From assembly GCA_963815185.1 (NCBI GenBank), contig CAWFGC010000010.1, positions 62,001-126,000 of the forward strand: a DNA stretch of 64,000 nucleotides, given 5' to 3'. Below the pieces are notes generated by a model that was not told the origin of the DNA, did not search any database, and worked only from the letters and a program-made list of their open reading frames with translations. The position numbers and the translations under genes were made by a program. Below, one piece after another: positions 55,921 through 63,794 of this stretch (positions within the stretch are counted from its first letter, which is position 1; the number at the start of each line of letters is the position of its first letter). This stretch comes from SHZL01 sp963815185 (GTDB lineage: Bacteria; Pseudomonadota; Gammaproteobacteria; Xanthomonadales; SZUA-36).

Positions 55921-56322
55921 ATGACTATTCGCAAAGGCAGTATCTACGCCCCGCTACTTCTCAGGCTGACGCTTGGCTCACTGTTCATTGCTCACCTTTA
56001 CTGGAAGTTTGCAATTCTTCCTGGCGGGCTCACTCATTGGTTTTCTAACTTTGCCACCAATGGTTACCCGTGGTTCGTTCCTTGGTACGTTCTTTCGGCG
56101 GAGCTCGTTGGCACGCTGCTCCTTATCCCGGGCATCTACGTACGTTGGGTGAGCCTATACGCTGTTCCGATGATGCTCGGCGCTGCGCATTTCTGGGCAA
56201 CGCGTAATGGGTTTTACTTCACCGCCGCTGGTTCGGAGTTTCCCATCGCGTGGTCCATCCTGCTGGTGCTCCAATTCATGCTGGGCGACGGACCGTATGC
56301 CCTGCGAGCAAGCCACAAGTGA
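55921..56322 (+). CDS. DoxX-family membrane protein
   Basis: A 133-residue protein with four hydrophobic segments (APLLLRLTLGSLFIAHLYWKF, WYVLSAELVGTLLLIPGIYV, LYAVPMMLGAAHFWA and IAWSILLVLQFMLG). The pattern LLRLTLGSLFIAH and the size fit DoxX/DoxD-type proteins of unclear biochemical role. It lies between a GTTAGAC core (55875) and a GCCTAAC R'' box (56326), the layout of a complete cassette. Confidence 0.82.
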   Translation: MTIRKGSIYAPLLLRLTLGSLFIAHLYWKFAILPGGLTHWFSNFATNGYPWFVPWYVLSAELVGTLLLIPGIYVRWVSLYAVPMMLGAAHFWATRNGFYFTAAGSEFPIAWSILLVLQFMLGDGPYALRASHK

Positions 56323-56325
56323 TTG

Positions 56326-56350
56326 GCCTAACTACTAAATCCTGCGGATG
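56326..56350. other. left half of an integron attC site
   Basis: R'' GCCTAAC at 56326-56332, four bases after the DoxX stop, followed by ACTAAATCCTGCGGATG. No right half is seen before the DUF3052 copy. Confidence 0.6.
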
Positions 56351-56398
56351 TGTCACGGCTTTACTGTTCCACAGCGCTAATTTCAGTCCTTAGAGCGC

Positions 56399-56818
56399 AT
56401 GCAATCTCCCCGCGTCGCTGGTTACTCTGGCACTCCGCTCGCCAAGAAGCTCGGCATCAAGGAGGGCAGCCACGTCCTGTTGGTGGGCGCACCGGAATGC
56501 CTCCCGAGCCTCCTCGAGCCGCTTCCAGCACGCGTAGTGTTCGAAAGCGAGGCGGGGCCGCACATCGATGTCGCCCACATCTTTGTCACTCAGAAAGAAG
56601 AGCTGGCCAAGCACCTGAGTGCATTGCGAAGGAAGCTCAAGCCCGACGCAGCGCTTTGGGTGTCCTGGCCAAAGAAGGCGGCCAAGGTTCCAACGACTGT
56701 GACTGAAGACACCATTCGTGAATTGGCGCTTCCGATCGGTTTCGTAGACATCAAGGTCTGCGCGGTCAGCGAAGTGTGGTCCGGGCTCAAGCTCGTGCTG
56801 CGCAAGGAGCTTCGGTGA
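56399..56818 (+). CDS. DUF3052-family protein, copy 2
   Basis: A 139-residue protein nearly identical to that at 52682-53101; the DNA match continues through the attC site. It starts MQSPRVAGYSGTPLAKKLG. The high identity implies a recent duplication or recurrent capture of one cassette. No function is known for the family. Confidence 0.85.
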   Translation: MQSPRVAGYSGTPLAKKLGIKEGSHVLLVGAPECLPSLLEPLPARVVFESEAGPHIDVAHIFVTQKEELAKHLSALRRKLKPDAALWVSWPKKAAKVPTTVTEDTIRELALPIGFVDIKVCAVSEVWSGLKLVLRKELR

Positions 56819-56827
56819 GAATGCGCT

Positions 56828-56904
56828 CTCTAACCCTTCCATCGGGGGACAGCTTCCAGCGGGCTTCGCCCGCCTCCAGCTGCCCCTCATGTCGAACGTT
56901 GGGC
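56828..56904. other. attC-like site, DUF3052 copy 2
   Basis: R'' CTCTAAC (56828-56834) and R' GTTGGGC (56898-56904, perfect GTTRRRY), 77 bp as in copy 1. The downstream sequence changes right after the GTT, as expected if a different cassette follows. Confidence 0.7.
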
Positions 56905-56925
56905 GCCGCTTAGTAACGTGATAGC

Positions 56926-57546
56926 ATGCGACAAATCGAAATATCAGTTGTAATTCGGCGACCGAGGCAAGTCGTCTTCGATTTCCTGTTCGACTTGGAA
57001 CATACGAGCGGTATCGATCCGGACATCGAGTCGATTGAAAAGAAGTCGGATGGGCCAACCGGCGTACGTACCGAATTCGCAGTCCGTCAACGAGTCCCGC
57101 CCTTTGGGCGATTAACCAAAGGAATCTCGAGATTCACGTTTGTGGACCCGCCAACGACTATCGTCATTGAGGCAGAGCTAGGGCCGATAACAAAATTTGG
57201 GGTCACAAAATTTGGGGTCAGAGTAAAAACTATCAGCTGTTTGGCTGAAGATAAATCCAGTTTATTGCACACTGACCCCAAAAACTCCATTGCCGAGGTT
57301 TATCTGGAGCCGAACCGGCTCAGCGGCCGCGAATTAGCTGCAAAGCTTGGAGTTGCCGCGTCTACCCTAAGTCGCGTTATCACGCGCGCCAGTGGCATCA
57401 GCCCTGAAATGGCGTTGCGTCTTTCAAAAGCTCTTGGTCGTTCTCCGGAGAGTTGGCTTGCCATGCAATACAACCATGATCTGTGGCAGGCCAAACAGCA
57501 CATAGATCTCGGCAATGTCAGCAAAGTCAGGCTAACGGCGGGCTAA
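56926..57546 (+). CDS. chimeric frame: SRPBCC domain fused to HigA-type antitoxin
   Basis: This open frame of 206 residues has two unrelated parts. Residues 1-90 (MRQIEISVVIRRPRQVVFDFLFDLEHTSGIDPDIESIE) look like the first part of an SRPBCC/polyketide-cyclase-like protein. Residues 125-206 are a HigA-type HTH antitoxin (GRELAAKLGVAASTLSRVITRASGISPEMALRLSKALGRSPESWLAMQ) without its N-terminus. The linker is a REP-like GGGGTCAGAGT/ACTGACCCC hairpin with a 15-bp tandem repeat. The TAA stop lies in an attC R'' box. It may be expressed as a fusion or be debris. Confidence 0.65.
   Translation: MRQIEISVVIRRPRQVVFDFLFDLEHTSGIDPDIESIEKKSDGPTGVRTEFAVRQRVPPFGRLTKGISRFTFVDPPTTIVIEAELGPITKFGVTKFGVRVKTISCLAEDKSSLLHTDPKNSIAEVYLEPNRLSGRELAAKLGVAASTLSRVITRASGISPEMALRLSKALGRSPESWLAMQYNHDLWQAKQHIDLGNVSKVRLTAG
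57192..57284. repeat. 15-bp tandem repeat and REP-like hairpin
   Basis: CAAAATTTGGGGTCA occurs twice in tandem (57192-57221). GGGGTCAGAGT and CACTGACCCC face each other across about 50 bases. The family is that of the hairpin at 34486. Confidence 0.7.
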
Positions 57547-57597
57547 CTTTAGCAGCAGCGGATGCTGTACGGGCGCCACTGAGCTACGATGTTAGAC
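57541..57597. other. integron attC-like site between higA and brnTA
   Basis: R'' GGCTAAC (57541-57547, holding the stop codon of the gene before) and R' GTTAGAC (57591-57597, perfect GTTRRRY), 57 bp. The inner hairpin is imperfect. Confidence 0.65.
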
Positions 57598-57624
57598 ATG
57601 CAGTCGGATTCTGTAGTCGGATTC

Positions 57625-57653
57625 TTGCCAACGCTTTACAGTGTACGTACAAT
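57625..57653 (+). promoter_or_regulatory. brnTA promoter with overlapping palindromic operator
   Basis: TTGCCA (57625-57630), 17 bases, TACAAT (57648-57653). A perfect palindrome TGTACGTACA (57642-57651) covers the -10 region. The ATG of brnT is only seven bases past the -10, so the transcript is likely leaderless. Confidence 0.7.
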
Positions 57654-57659
57654 ATCCGT

Positions 57660-57953
57660 ATGCGCCATCTTCGATTCGCTTGGGATCCAGAAAAGGCGAA
57701 AGCCAATCTTGAAAACCACGGGGTCAGTTTCGAAGAGGCTCAATCCACGTTTTATGATGAATGGGCCATTCTCTATGAAGACTCTGATCACTCCGAGAAC
57801 GAAGATCGATTTCTCCTGTTGGGTGTGAGTGTACGGCTTCGAATTCTTATCGTGTCGCACTGCTACCGTGAAGAAGATTCAATCATTCGGCTCATATCAG
57901 CGAGAAAGGCCCATAGCGAGGAAGAGAAGGAATATTGGAAGGTGAAAAAATGA
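57660..57953 (+). CDS. brnT: BrnT-family toxin
   Basis: The 97-residue protein starts MRHLRFAWDPEKAKANLENHGVSFEEAQSTFYDE, the BrnT signature, and ends with RLISARKAHSEEEKEYWK. BrnT is a RelE-fold ribonuclease toxin neutralised by BrnA. The ATG follows the -10 box directly, so translation is probably leaderless. It overlaps brnA by ATGA. It lies just after an attC core, as toxin-antitoxin cassettes often do in chromosomal integrons. Confidence 0.9.
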   Translation: MRHLRFAWDPEKAKANLENHGVSFEEAQSTFYDEWAILYEDSDHSENEDRFLLLGVSVRLRILIVSHCYREEDSIIRLISARKAHSEEEKEYWKVKK

Positions 57954-58177
57954 GAGATCAGTACGATTTATCGAAAATGAAAGGTAAGCGGAATCCTTAC
58001 GCCAAACGACTGAAGCAACCCGTGACCATGCGTCTGGACCAGGACACCGTTTCATACTTTAAATCCATGGCAGAAGAAACGGATGTCCCTTATCAGACGT
58101 TAATAAACCTGTATCTTCGTGACTGTGCGGTTAACGAGCGCAAGTTGGCAATGGAGTGGCGGGTTGCTGATGCCTGA
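57950..58177 (+). CDS. brnA: BrnA-family antitoxin
   Basis: The 75-residue protein starts MRDQYDLSKMKGKRNPYAKRLKQPVTMRLDQDTVSYFKSMAEETDVPYQTLINLYLRDCA, with the BrnA N-terminus and a ribbon-helix-helix DNA-binding part. ATG 57950 has a GGAAGGTG ribosome-binding site inside brnT; an in-frame TTG at 57935 is less likely. BrnA represses its own promoter with BrnT, which fits the palindrome at 57642. A degenerate attC may begin at its stop (GCCTGAC). Confidence 0.9.
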   Translation: MRDQYDLSKMKGKRNPYAKRLKQPVTMRLDQDTVSYFKSMAEETDVPYQTLINLYLRDCAVNERKLAMEWRVADA

Positions 58178-58343
58178 CAGTTCATCAAATCTGGACGTCC
58201 ACTACGTGGCCGCTGGTTAATTCAAACTACGTGGACTCCCCCACTGTCAAGCAGCGTAAAATCGCTAGGGGTCGGACCTGCCTAAGCTTTTCGTTCATTT
58301 CTTTCGAACACGAATTTTGTGGGTATCCGGTGTTTCCCTTTCT
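58178..58343. other. intergenic, possible eroded attC and toxin debris
   Basis: From 58171 GCCTGAC, a degenerate arm ending TTAATTCAAACTACG at about 58233 recalls the attC at 53556. The rest shows no gene; from about 58319 it may hold more of the decayed toxin. Confidence 0.35.
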
Positions 58344-58433
58344 CAGTTGATTGTGTTGCTCGCCGGTGGTTCCAAACGTACCTAGAAGGCGGACATCAAG
58401 CGCGCCAAGTCTCTGGCAGCTCTACTGGACTAA
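58344..58433 (+). pseudogene. addiction-module killer protein (HI1419-like), C-terminal remnant
   Basis: Thirty codons read QLIVLLAGGSKRT, a TAG stop, then KADIKRAKSLAALLD and TAA. This is the end of the RelE-like HI1419 toxin family, with a stop where glutamine is usual. Upstream sequence is too degraded to follow. Confidence 0.65.
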
Positions 58434-58448
58434 TTGACGGAGATAAAC

Positions 58449-58634
58449 ATGACCAAACGTATCAAGGCGGCTGACTTGCCCGAATTTGACACCGCGCAAT
58501 ATCTAGATAGCAGGGAGGTTGTTGCCACCTATCTTACGGATATTCTGGAGGCGAACGATCCGGCCTTGCTGGCGGCGGCGCTGGGCCCATCGCCCTTACC
58601 TGGCTGTTGCAAGCCAGAAATCGACGCCCGATAA
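58449..58634 (+). pseudogene. addiction-module antidote (HI1420-like), truncated
   Basis: MTKRIKAADLPEFDTAQYLDSREVVATYLTDILEANDPALLAAALG is the conserved start of HI1420-type antidotes. After ALG the helix-turn-helix is lost: the frame breaks and ends 15 codons later. It pairs with the toxin remnant just upstream, in the usual toxin-antidote order. The 277 bases that follow (58635-58911) hold nothing I can support. Confidence 0.7.
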
Positions 58635-58911
58635 GCTGGCCGGTCGTATTGGGGCAATCATTCAGGTCCTTACAGGGCAGATCAAGCCGCCTTCCTCCGT
58701 TCACCGCACTTACTCGAATTTGGCAACATGTGCTTTGTTCTTACCATCCGCATCAATCGGCCCCGCAGGAGGCGGCGACGCCCCCAGGAACGGATGAAAC
58801 CAACTCCATCTTCATTGGCGGTGACTCCCAACAAGCGCAGCGTAAACTTTCCAGCGGAACCGGCGCACCCAAGGTAACGAGACGATTTCATGTGAAAATT
58901 TCCTAACAACA

Positions 58912-60443
58912 CTAATGTGCACCGACAGGCATGCCGCCGCTTGGCTTTTCGGCAAACCATATGAGTACGATCAACAGCATGAACAGCCAGCCCGAAACCC
59001 AGAAAATGTCGATGGTTGCAAGCAAGGTCGACTGCTGCCCGAGAATCGCGTGCATTTCGGCCACACCCCGTCCATCCGGCCAGCTTGAGCGGGAGAATCC
59101 GGACACAGCGCGCAGCGCCTGAGGTGCATATTCCGATATGCGATCGACCAACTGGTTGTGGTGAAAGGCCTCGCGCCGCTGCCAGAACGTCGTGGCCAGT
59201 GCCGCACCGAAACTGCCTGCCGTTATCCGGAAAAAATTCACCAAACCCGAGCCGAAAGCAACCCGTTCGGGCTCGAGGCCGCTGAGCGTTATCGCAATAA
59301 GCGGGGCGAAGAACATGGCGATCCCTGCGCCCTGCACCAACTGAGGCAGCGCCAGCACCGCAAAGTTCGCATCTGTATTGAAGCCTGCGCGAAGGAAGCT
59401 CGCTGAGGCGAAAATCAGGAATGCAGCAGTGGCGAACAGGCGCGGATCCACGCGATCGAGGTTTTTTCCCACCGCGGGCGAGAGCAGCAGGGCCAGCACA
59501 CCATACGGCGCCACAGCGAACCCTGCCCAGGTTGCGGTGTAACCCATCTGCGTTTGCAGCCACAACGGCAACAACACGACACTGCCGAAGAAAACGCCAT
59601 AGCCGAGGCTGATCGCAAGTGTGCCGGCGCGGAAATTGCGGATCTTGAACAACTGCAGGTCGACAATGGGATGCTGCTCATAGAACTCCCAGACCACGAA
59701 GAGCGCGAGGCCGAATACCGCGATTACCGCCAGCGCAACTATTAGTGGTGAGCCAAACCAGTCGAGTTCGTTGCCCTTGTCCAACATGATCTGCAGGGCG
59801 CCTACCCAGATCACGATCAGCCCCAGGCCGACCGCATCGACAGGCAACTTTCGGGTTGGCGTCTCGCGGCGGCCGAGCATGTGATGGGCCAGCCACGCAA
59901 CCGCGATTCCGACCGGCAGGTTGATGTAAAAAATCCACGGCCACGAGAAATCATCGGTAATCAATCCTCCCAGGATTGGCCCGATCACGGGCGCCACCAT
60001 CACGGTCATGCTCCAGATGGCCAGCGCGATGCCCTGCTTTTGGCGCGGGTAGCTCGCCAGCAGCAGAGTCTGTGAGAGCGGCACCATCAGACCCGACACG
60101 CCGCCCTGCATGACGCGGAAGCCGAGCAACATTTCAAAGTTCGTTGCCGTAGCGCAAAGCCGCTTGCGCAGGTAAACAATATGACAGCGGTTACGAAAAC
60201 CCGCACCTGGCCAAAACGCTGCGAAAGCCACCCCGCGAGCAAAACCGAAATCGCGTTCGCGACCGCATATGATGTGATTACCCAGGTGGCCTGGCTCGCG
60301 CCCACTCCCAGGTCTCCCGCGATGTGTGGCAGCGCCACGTTCGCGATCGTCGTGTCCAACACTTCCATGAAGGTCCCGAGCGCAAGCGCGATGGTGACGA
60401 GGGCCAATGCCCGCCCGCTAAAGCATGTGTCTTGATCTTGCAC
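58912..60443 (-). pseudogene. DHA2-family multidrug transporter (EmrB-like), one frameshift
   Basis: A protein of about 510 residues in two frames. The N-terminal frame has LGTFMEVLDTTIANVALPHIAGDLGVGASQATWVITSYAVANAISVLLAGWL (DHA2 signature). The second frame has FRVMQGGVSGLMVPLSQTLLLASYPRQKQGIALAIWSMTVMVAPVIGPILGGLI (motif C). Frames change near 60148, consistent with one missing base. Fourteen hydrophobic segments fit EmrB. It is last in an operon after the EmrA-like gene, 14 bases apart. Confidence 0.85.
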
Positions 60444-60457
60444 CGTTTAGTCCTTTG

Positions 60458-61690
60458 TCAATGCGCCAAGCGCGGCCCGTCGGCAGATACGAGCCTTTCT
60501 GCTACCGAAGCTGAATCCGTGGCCCGGGCAGGCAAGCGGCCACCGCCGTTCTGTTCAATGATGTCGGCGATCAATGCATCGACGGCCCGCCGTCGGTCGG
60601 TGAATACCGTTGTGCGGTAGCTGGCATCAATCGAATTGGCCGGTCTGGCCGCAACGGTTCCGGGATCGCGTACGTCGACCTCGACTTCCATGGAAAGCCC
60701 GATGGCCAGTGGATGCGCCGCAACTTCCTCTGGATCGAGCGCAATCCTCACCGGCAGACGCTGAACCACCTTGATCCAGTTACCGGTTGCATTCTGCGCC
60801 GGCAGTAACGCGAACGCCGCGCCGGTGCCCGCGCCGAATCCCACGACGGTACCGTGGTATTCGATTCCGTTGGCGTCGGCGGTCAAACTGGCGGTTTGCC
60901 CAATATGCATACGCCGGAGATCGACCTCCTTGAAGTTGGCATCGACCCAGACTTGGTCGGGCGGCACGATCGCCATCAGCGGCTTGCCGGGCCCGACCCG
61001 CTGGCCGAGCTGCACTGCGCGCTTGGCGACAAATCCCGATACCGGAGCCGGAATGATGGCCCGGCGGTAATCCAGATAGGCGGCGCGTACTTCCGCTGCG
61101 GCGCTTTGCACTCTGGGGTGGGAAGCTACGGTGGTATCGTCCACCAGGGCGCGTTGTTGAGCGAGGCGTTCGCGTGCGGCCGCAAGCGCGGACTCCGCCG
61201 CCCGGACGGACTCATGTGCGTGCTGCAGCTCCTCGGTAGAAATCGCCCCGGACTCGGCCAGCCCGGCACGCCGCTTCAGATCGTTCCGCGCTGTGGCGAG
61301 GCCGACCTTGCGTTGTGCAACTTCCGATTTCAGCTCCTTGTTCCGCGTAAAAATGCCACGTACTTCGCGCACCGTTTGTGCGAGCTTTGCCATTGCGCTG
61401 TTCAGGGCAACGCTGGCATCGATGCGATCCAGTTTCACCAGGGTCTCGCCTGCGCTGACGTATTCGGTATCGTCGACTTCGATTCCGACGACAGTACCGG
61501 CCACCTGCGGCGTGATTTGCACGACGTTGCCATCGACGTAGGCATCGTCGGTCGACTCCACATAGCGTCCCGCTAAATACCAGTACGCGGTGAACACGGT
61601 GGCGCACGACATGAACACTCCGATCACCGCAAGCAACAGCTTCTTTCGCTTTCCGCCGGGAGTGGAATCTTGATTGGCAGGCTTTTTCAT
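60458..61690 (-). CDS. EmrA-like membrane-fusion protein
   Basis: The 410-residue protein has one N-terminal membrane helix (LLLAVIGVFMSCATVFTAYWYLAG). It is followed by YVESTDDAYVDGNVVQITPQVAGTVVGIEVDDTEYVSAGETLVKLD, the EmrA/HlyD lipoyl segment, a coiled-coil hairpin (about 100-210) and APVSGFVAKRAVQLGQRVGPGKPLMAIVPPDQVWVDANFKE. It bridges the EmrB-like pump to the outer membrane factor encoded just before it, whose stop it overlaps by ATGA. Confidence 0.92.
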   Translation of the reverse strand: MKKPANQDSTPGGKRKKLLLAVIGVFMSCATVFTAYWYLAGRYVESTDDAYVDGNVVQITPQVAGTVVGIEVDDTEYVSAGETLVKLDRIDASVALNSAMAKLAQTVREVRGIFTRNKELKSEVAQRKVGLATARNDLKRRAGLAESGAISTEELQHAHESVRAAESALAAARERLAQQRALVDDTTVASHPRVQSAAAEVRAAYLDYRRAIIPAPVSGFVAKRAVQLGQRVGPGKPLMAIVPPDQVWVDANFKEVDLRRMHIGQTASLTADANGIEYHGTVVGFGAGTGAAFALLPAQNATGNWIKVVQRLPVRIALDPEEVAAHPLAIGLSMEVEVDVRDPGTVAARPANSIDASYRTTVFTDRRRAVDALIADIIEQNGGGRLPARATDSASVAERLVSADGPRLAH

Positions 61691-63198
61691 GACAGTTTCC
61701 TCGTACTCGGTTGGGTTTGCTCCATGCTGGAAAGCGAGCGATCACCTTCGAAACCACCCCCCAAAGCACGCATCAGTTCTATCCAGCGGTTGTAATTCCG
61801 CGCCTTCAGATCGGCTTGCAGTTGCTGTTGCGCCAGCACTTCGGTCTCGGCCGCCAATACGCTCAGATAACTGGCAATGCCTTTGCGGTAACGCCTGAGA
61901 TCCAGGTCGTAGGCCGTGTTCGCCGCCTGCAGGGCCGATTGCTGCTCCTCGCGCTGCCTGGCGATGGATTGCAGCGACGCGAGCTGGTCGCCGGTGTCCT
62001 GCAGTGCGCTGATCAGCGTCTCGTTGTATTGCCCGACTGCGGCGTCGTAGTCGGCATCGCGCGCCGCCAGCCGGCTGGTCAGTCTCGCGCCGTCGAACAC
62101 CGGCAAACGCAGGGCGGGGCCGACGCCAGCAATTTCACTGCCGGCTTTCACCAGTTGCGACAGACCAATGCTGCTGAAACCCGCGAAGGCGAGGAGGTTG
62201 ATGTCCGGATAGAAATCGGCCCGGGCGACTGCAATGTCCTTGGCCGCGGCTTCGACCCGGCAGCGGCTGGCAATCACATCGGGTCGGCGGCCCAGCAGGT
62301 CCGCCGGTACGGCGCTCGGCAGAGCAGCCGTGTTCGCGACCTCCTCGAGATCCGGACGCTGAATCTCGAGGCCGCTGTCCGGCCCGCGGCCAAGCAACGC
62401 GGCAAGCTGATGGCGGGTGAGCGCCAACGCCTCATTGATGGCTTCAATCCGCACGCGGGTCGCGGGTACTGCACCTGCGGCCTGCTTCAGCTCGACTCGG
62501 GTATCCAGACCGGCGGTGACGCGTTGCCGGGTCAGCGCCAATGTTCGCCGCCGCTGTTCGAACGTTGCCTGCTCGATATCGAGCCTGTCGTAAAGATGGG
62601 CGAGCTGAACATATGCGCGCGCAAGCTCGACAGACAGCATGAGCCGTGCAGCGAACGCGTCCACCCTGGCCGCCTCGGCCCTGCTGAGCGCGGCGGCAAG
62701 CGCGGACCGATTGCGGTGCCAGAAATCCAGAGGATAGCGAAAATCAAGTGTGAGGCGGCTCGAGGTTACCCAAGTACCGGCGGGCGGATGGGGCACGATA
62801 TCGTTCTCGCTGAAGCGTTCGTGAGTGCTGCTGAAACCGGCGTCTACGGTGGGCTCCGTCGCCGCGCGCGCTACGCCTGCGAGCGCGGCGGCCTTATCGA
62901 CGCGCGCCTGCGCCACGGTTAACGTGGGGTTGTGCGTCAGCGCATTGATCTCGAATTGATCGAGTTGAACGTCGCCCAGACGCTTCCACCAATCGTCGGC
63001 AGGCCAGGCAGCCCCCTCGGCAAACCCGGGGGCAAGTGTCCGCGCCGCTGCGAGATCTCCCGGCGCTTGCTGCCGATTACGCGGATGCAGATCATGCATG
63101 TCCGCGCAACCCGCTGTCAGCAGTATCGCCAGGAGTCCGGGTATGATGCGCCGCCGGCATTGCATCTTGCCAATCGCGGGCTTCTGGATGGAATGCAT
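61687..63198 (-). CDS. outer membrane efflux lipoprotein (OMF, NodT/OprM type)
   Basis: From ATG 63198 the protein has 503 residues. A lipobox (ILLTAGCADM) is followed by PADDWWKRLGDVQLDQFEINALTHNPTLTVAQARVDKAAALAGVARA, the OMF signature, and a repeated second half with RPDVIASRCRVEAAAKDIAVARADFYPDINLLAFAGF. It forms the trimeric outer membrane duct for the EmrAB pair. The open frame continues upstream to 63471 but overlaps the preceding gene and is unlikely to be used. Confidence 0.9.
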   Translation of the reverse strand: MHSIQKPAIGKMQCRRRIIPGLLAILLTAGCADMHDLHPRNRQQAPGDLAAARTLAPGFAEGAAWPADDWWKRLGDVQLDQFEINALTHNPTLTVAQARVDKAAALAGVARAATEPTVDAGFSSTHERFSENDIVPHPPAGTWVTSSRLTLDFRYPLDFWHRNRSALAAALSRAEAARVDAFAARLMLSVELARAYVQLAHLYDRLDIEQATFEQRRRTLALTRQRVTAGLDTRVELKQAAGAVPATRVRIEAINEALALTRHQLAALLGRGPDSGLEIQRPDLEEVANTAALPSAVPADLLGRRPDVIASRCRVEAAAKDIAVARADFYPDINLLAFAGFSSIGLSQLVKAGSEIAGVGPALRLPVFDGARLTSRLAARDADYDAAVGQYNETLISALQDTGDQLASLQSIARQREEQQSALQAANTAYDLDLRRYRKGIASYLSVLAAETEVLAQQQLQADLKARNYNRWIELMRALGGGFEGDRSLSSMEQTQPSTRKLS

Positions 63199-63202
63199 CG
63201 TG

Positions 63203-63688
63203 TCATTTCCCCGCTTGCCGCAACGCAGTCCCGTGCACAGCAGGCTGATACGTGCCCGGCACAGCACGAAATCCAATAGCGATCCGGTTCCAACCGTTGA
63301 TCGCCACGATGGCCAGCGTGAGAGCGACCAATTCCTTCTCGGAGAACTCATTGCAGACCACCTGGTACGCTTCATCCGGAGCGTGGGAATCGGCGATCTG
63401 CGTGAGCGATTCTGTCCACGCGAGGGCCGCGCGTTCGCGCTCGGAGTAGAAGGGCGTCTCGCGCCATGCATTCAACGCATACAACCGCTGTTCGGTTTCC
63501 CCGCCGGCGCGTGCGTCCTTGGAATGCATGTCGAGGCAATACGCGCAACCATTTATCTGCGACGCACGCATCTTCACGAGGTGTAGCAGTGATTTTTCAA
63601 GGCCGCTATTGATCACATATTTTTCCAGACCAAGCATCGCTTCGACTGCGGCCAGTGATACCTGGCTGATATCCATACGAGGTTCCAT
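63203..63688 (-). CDS. carboxymuconolactone decarboxylase-family protein (AhpD-like)
   Basis: From ATG 63688, eight bases after AGGAG, the protein has 161 residues. The CxxC motif lies in KMRASQINGCAYCLDMHSKDARA with a following histidine, as in AhpD-like disulfide reductases or peroxidases. It is the COE-type gene commonly paired with ECF41 sigma factors, and a matching promoter lies before it. It precedes the efflux operon by five bases, so all four genes are likely cotranscribed. Confidence 0.9.
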   Translation of the reverse strand: MEPRMDISQVSLAAVEAMLGLEKYVINSGLEKSLLHLVKMRASQINGCAYCLDMHSKDARAGGETEQRLYALNAWRETPFYSERERAALAWTESLTQIADSHAPDEAYQVVCNEFSEKELVALTLAIVAINGWNRIAIGFRAVPGTYQPAVHGTALRQAGK

Positions 63689-63755
63689 GAATTGTCTCCT
63701 TTCAGTTTGGTTGACGGGTTTCCGCAGCCAGGATTCTCCTGACTGCAATATCAAT

Positions 63756-63782
63756 GACGGCCTAAGCCGGGTGCTTGTGACA
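63756..63782 (-). promoter_or_regulatory. ECF41-type promoter
   Basis: On the minus strand TGTCACA (63776-63782) and CGTC (63756-63759) are separated by 16 bases, matching the reported ECF41 consensus. It lies between the sigma gene and the carboxymuconolactone-decarboxylase-like gene. Confidence 0.75.
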
Positions 63783-63794
63783 GCAGAGGGGGGG

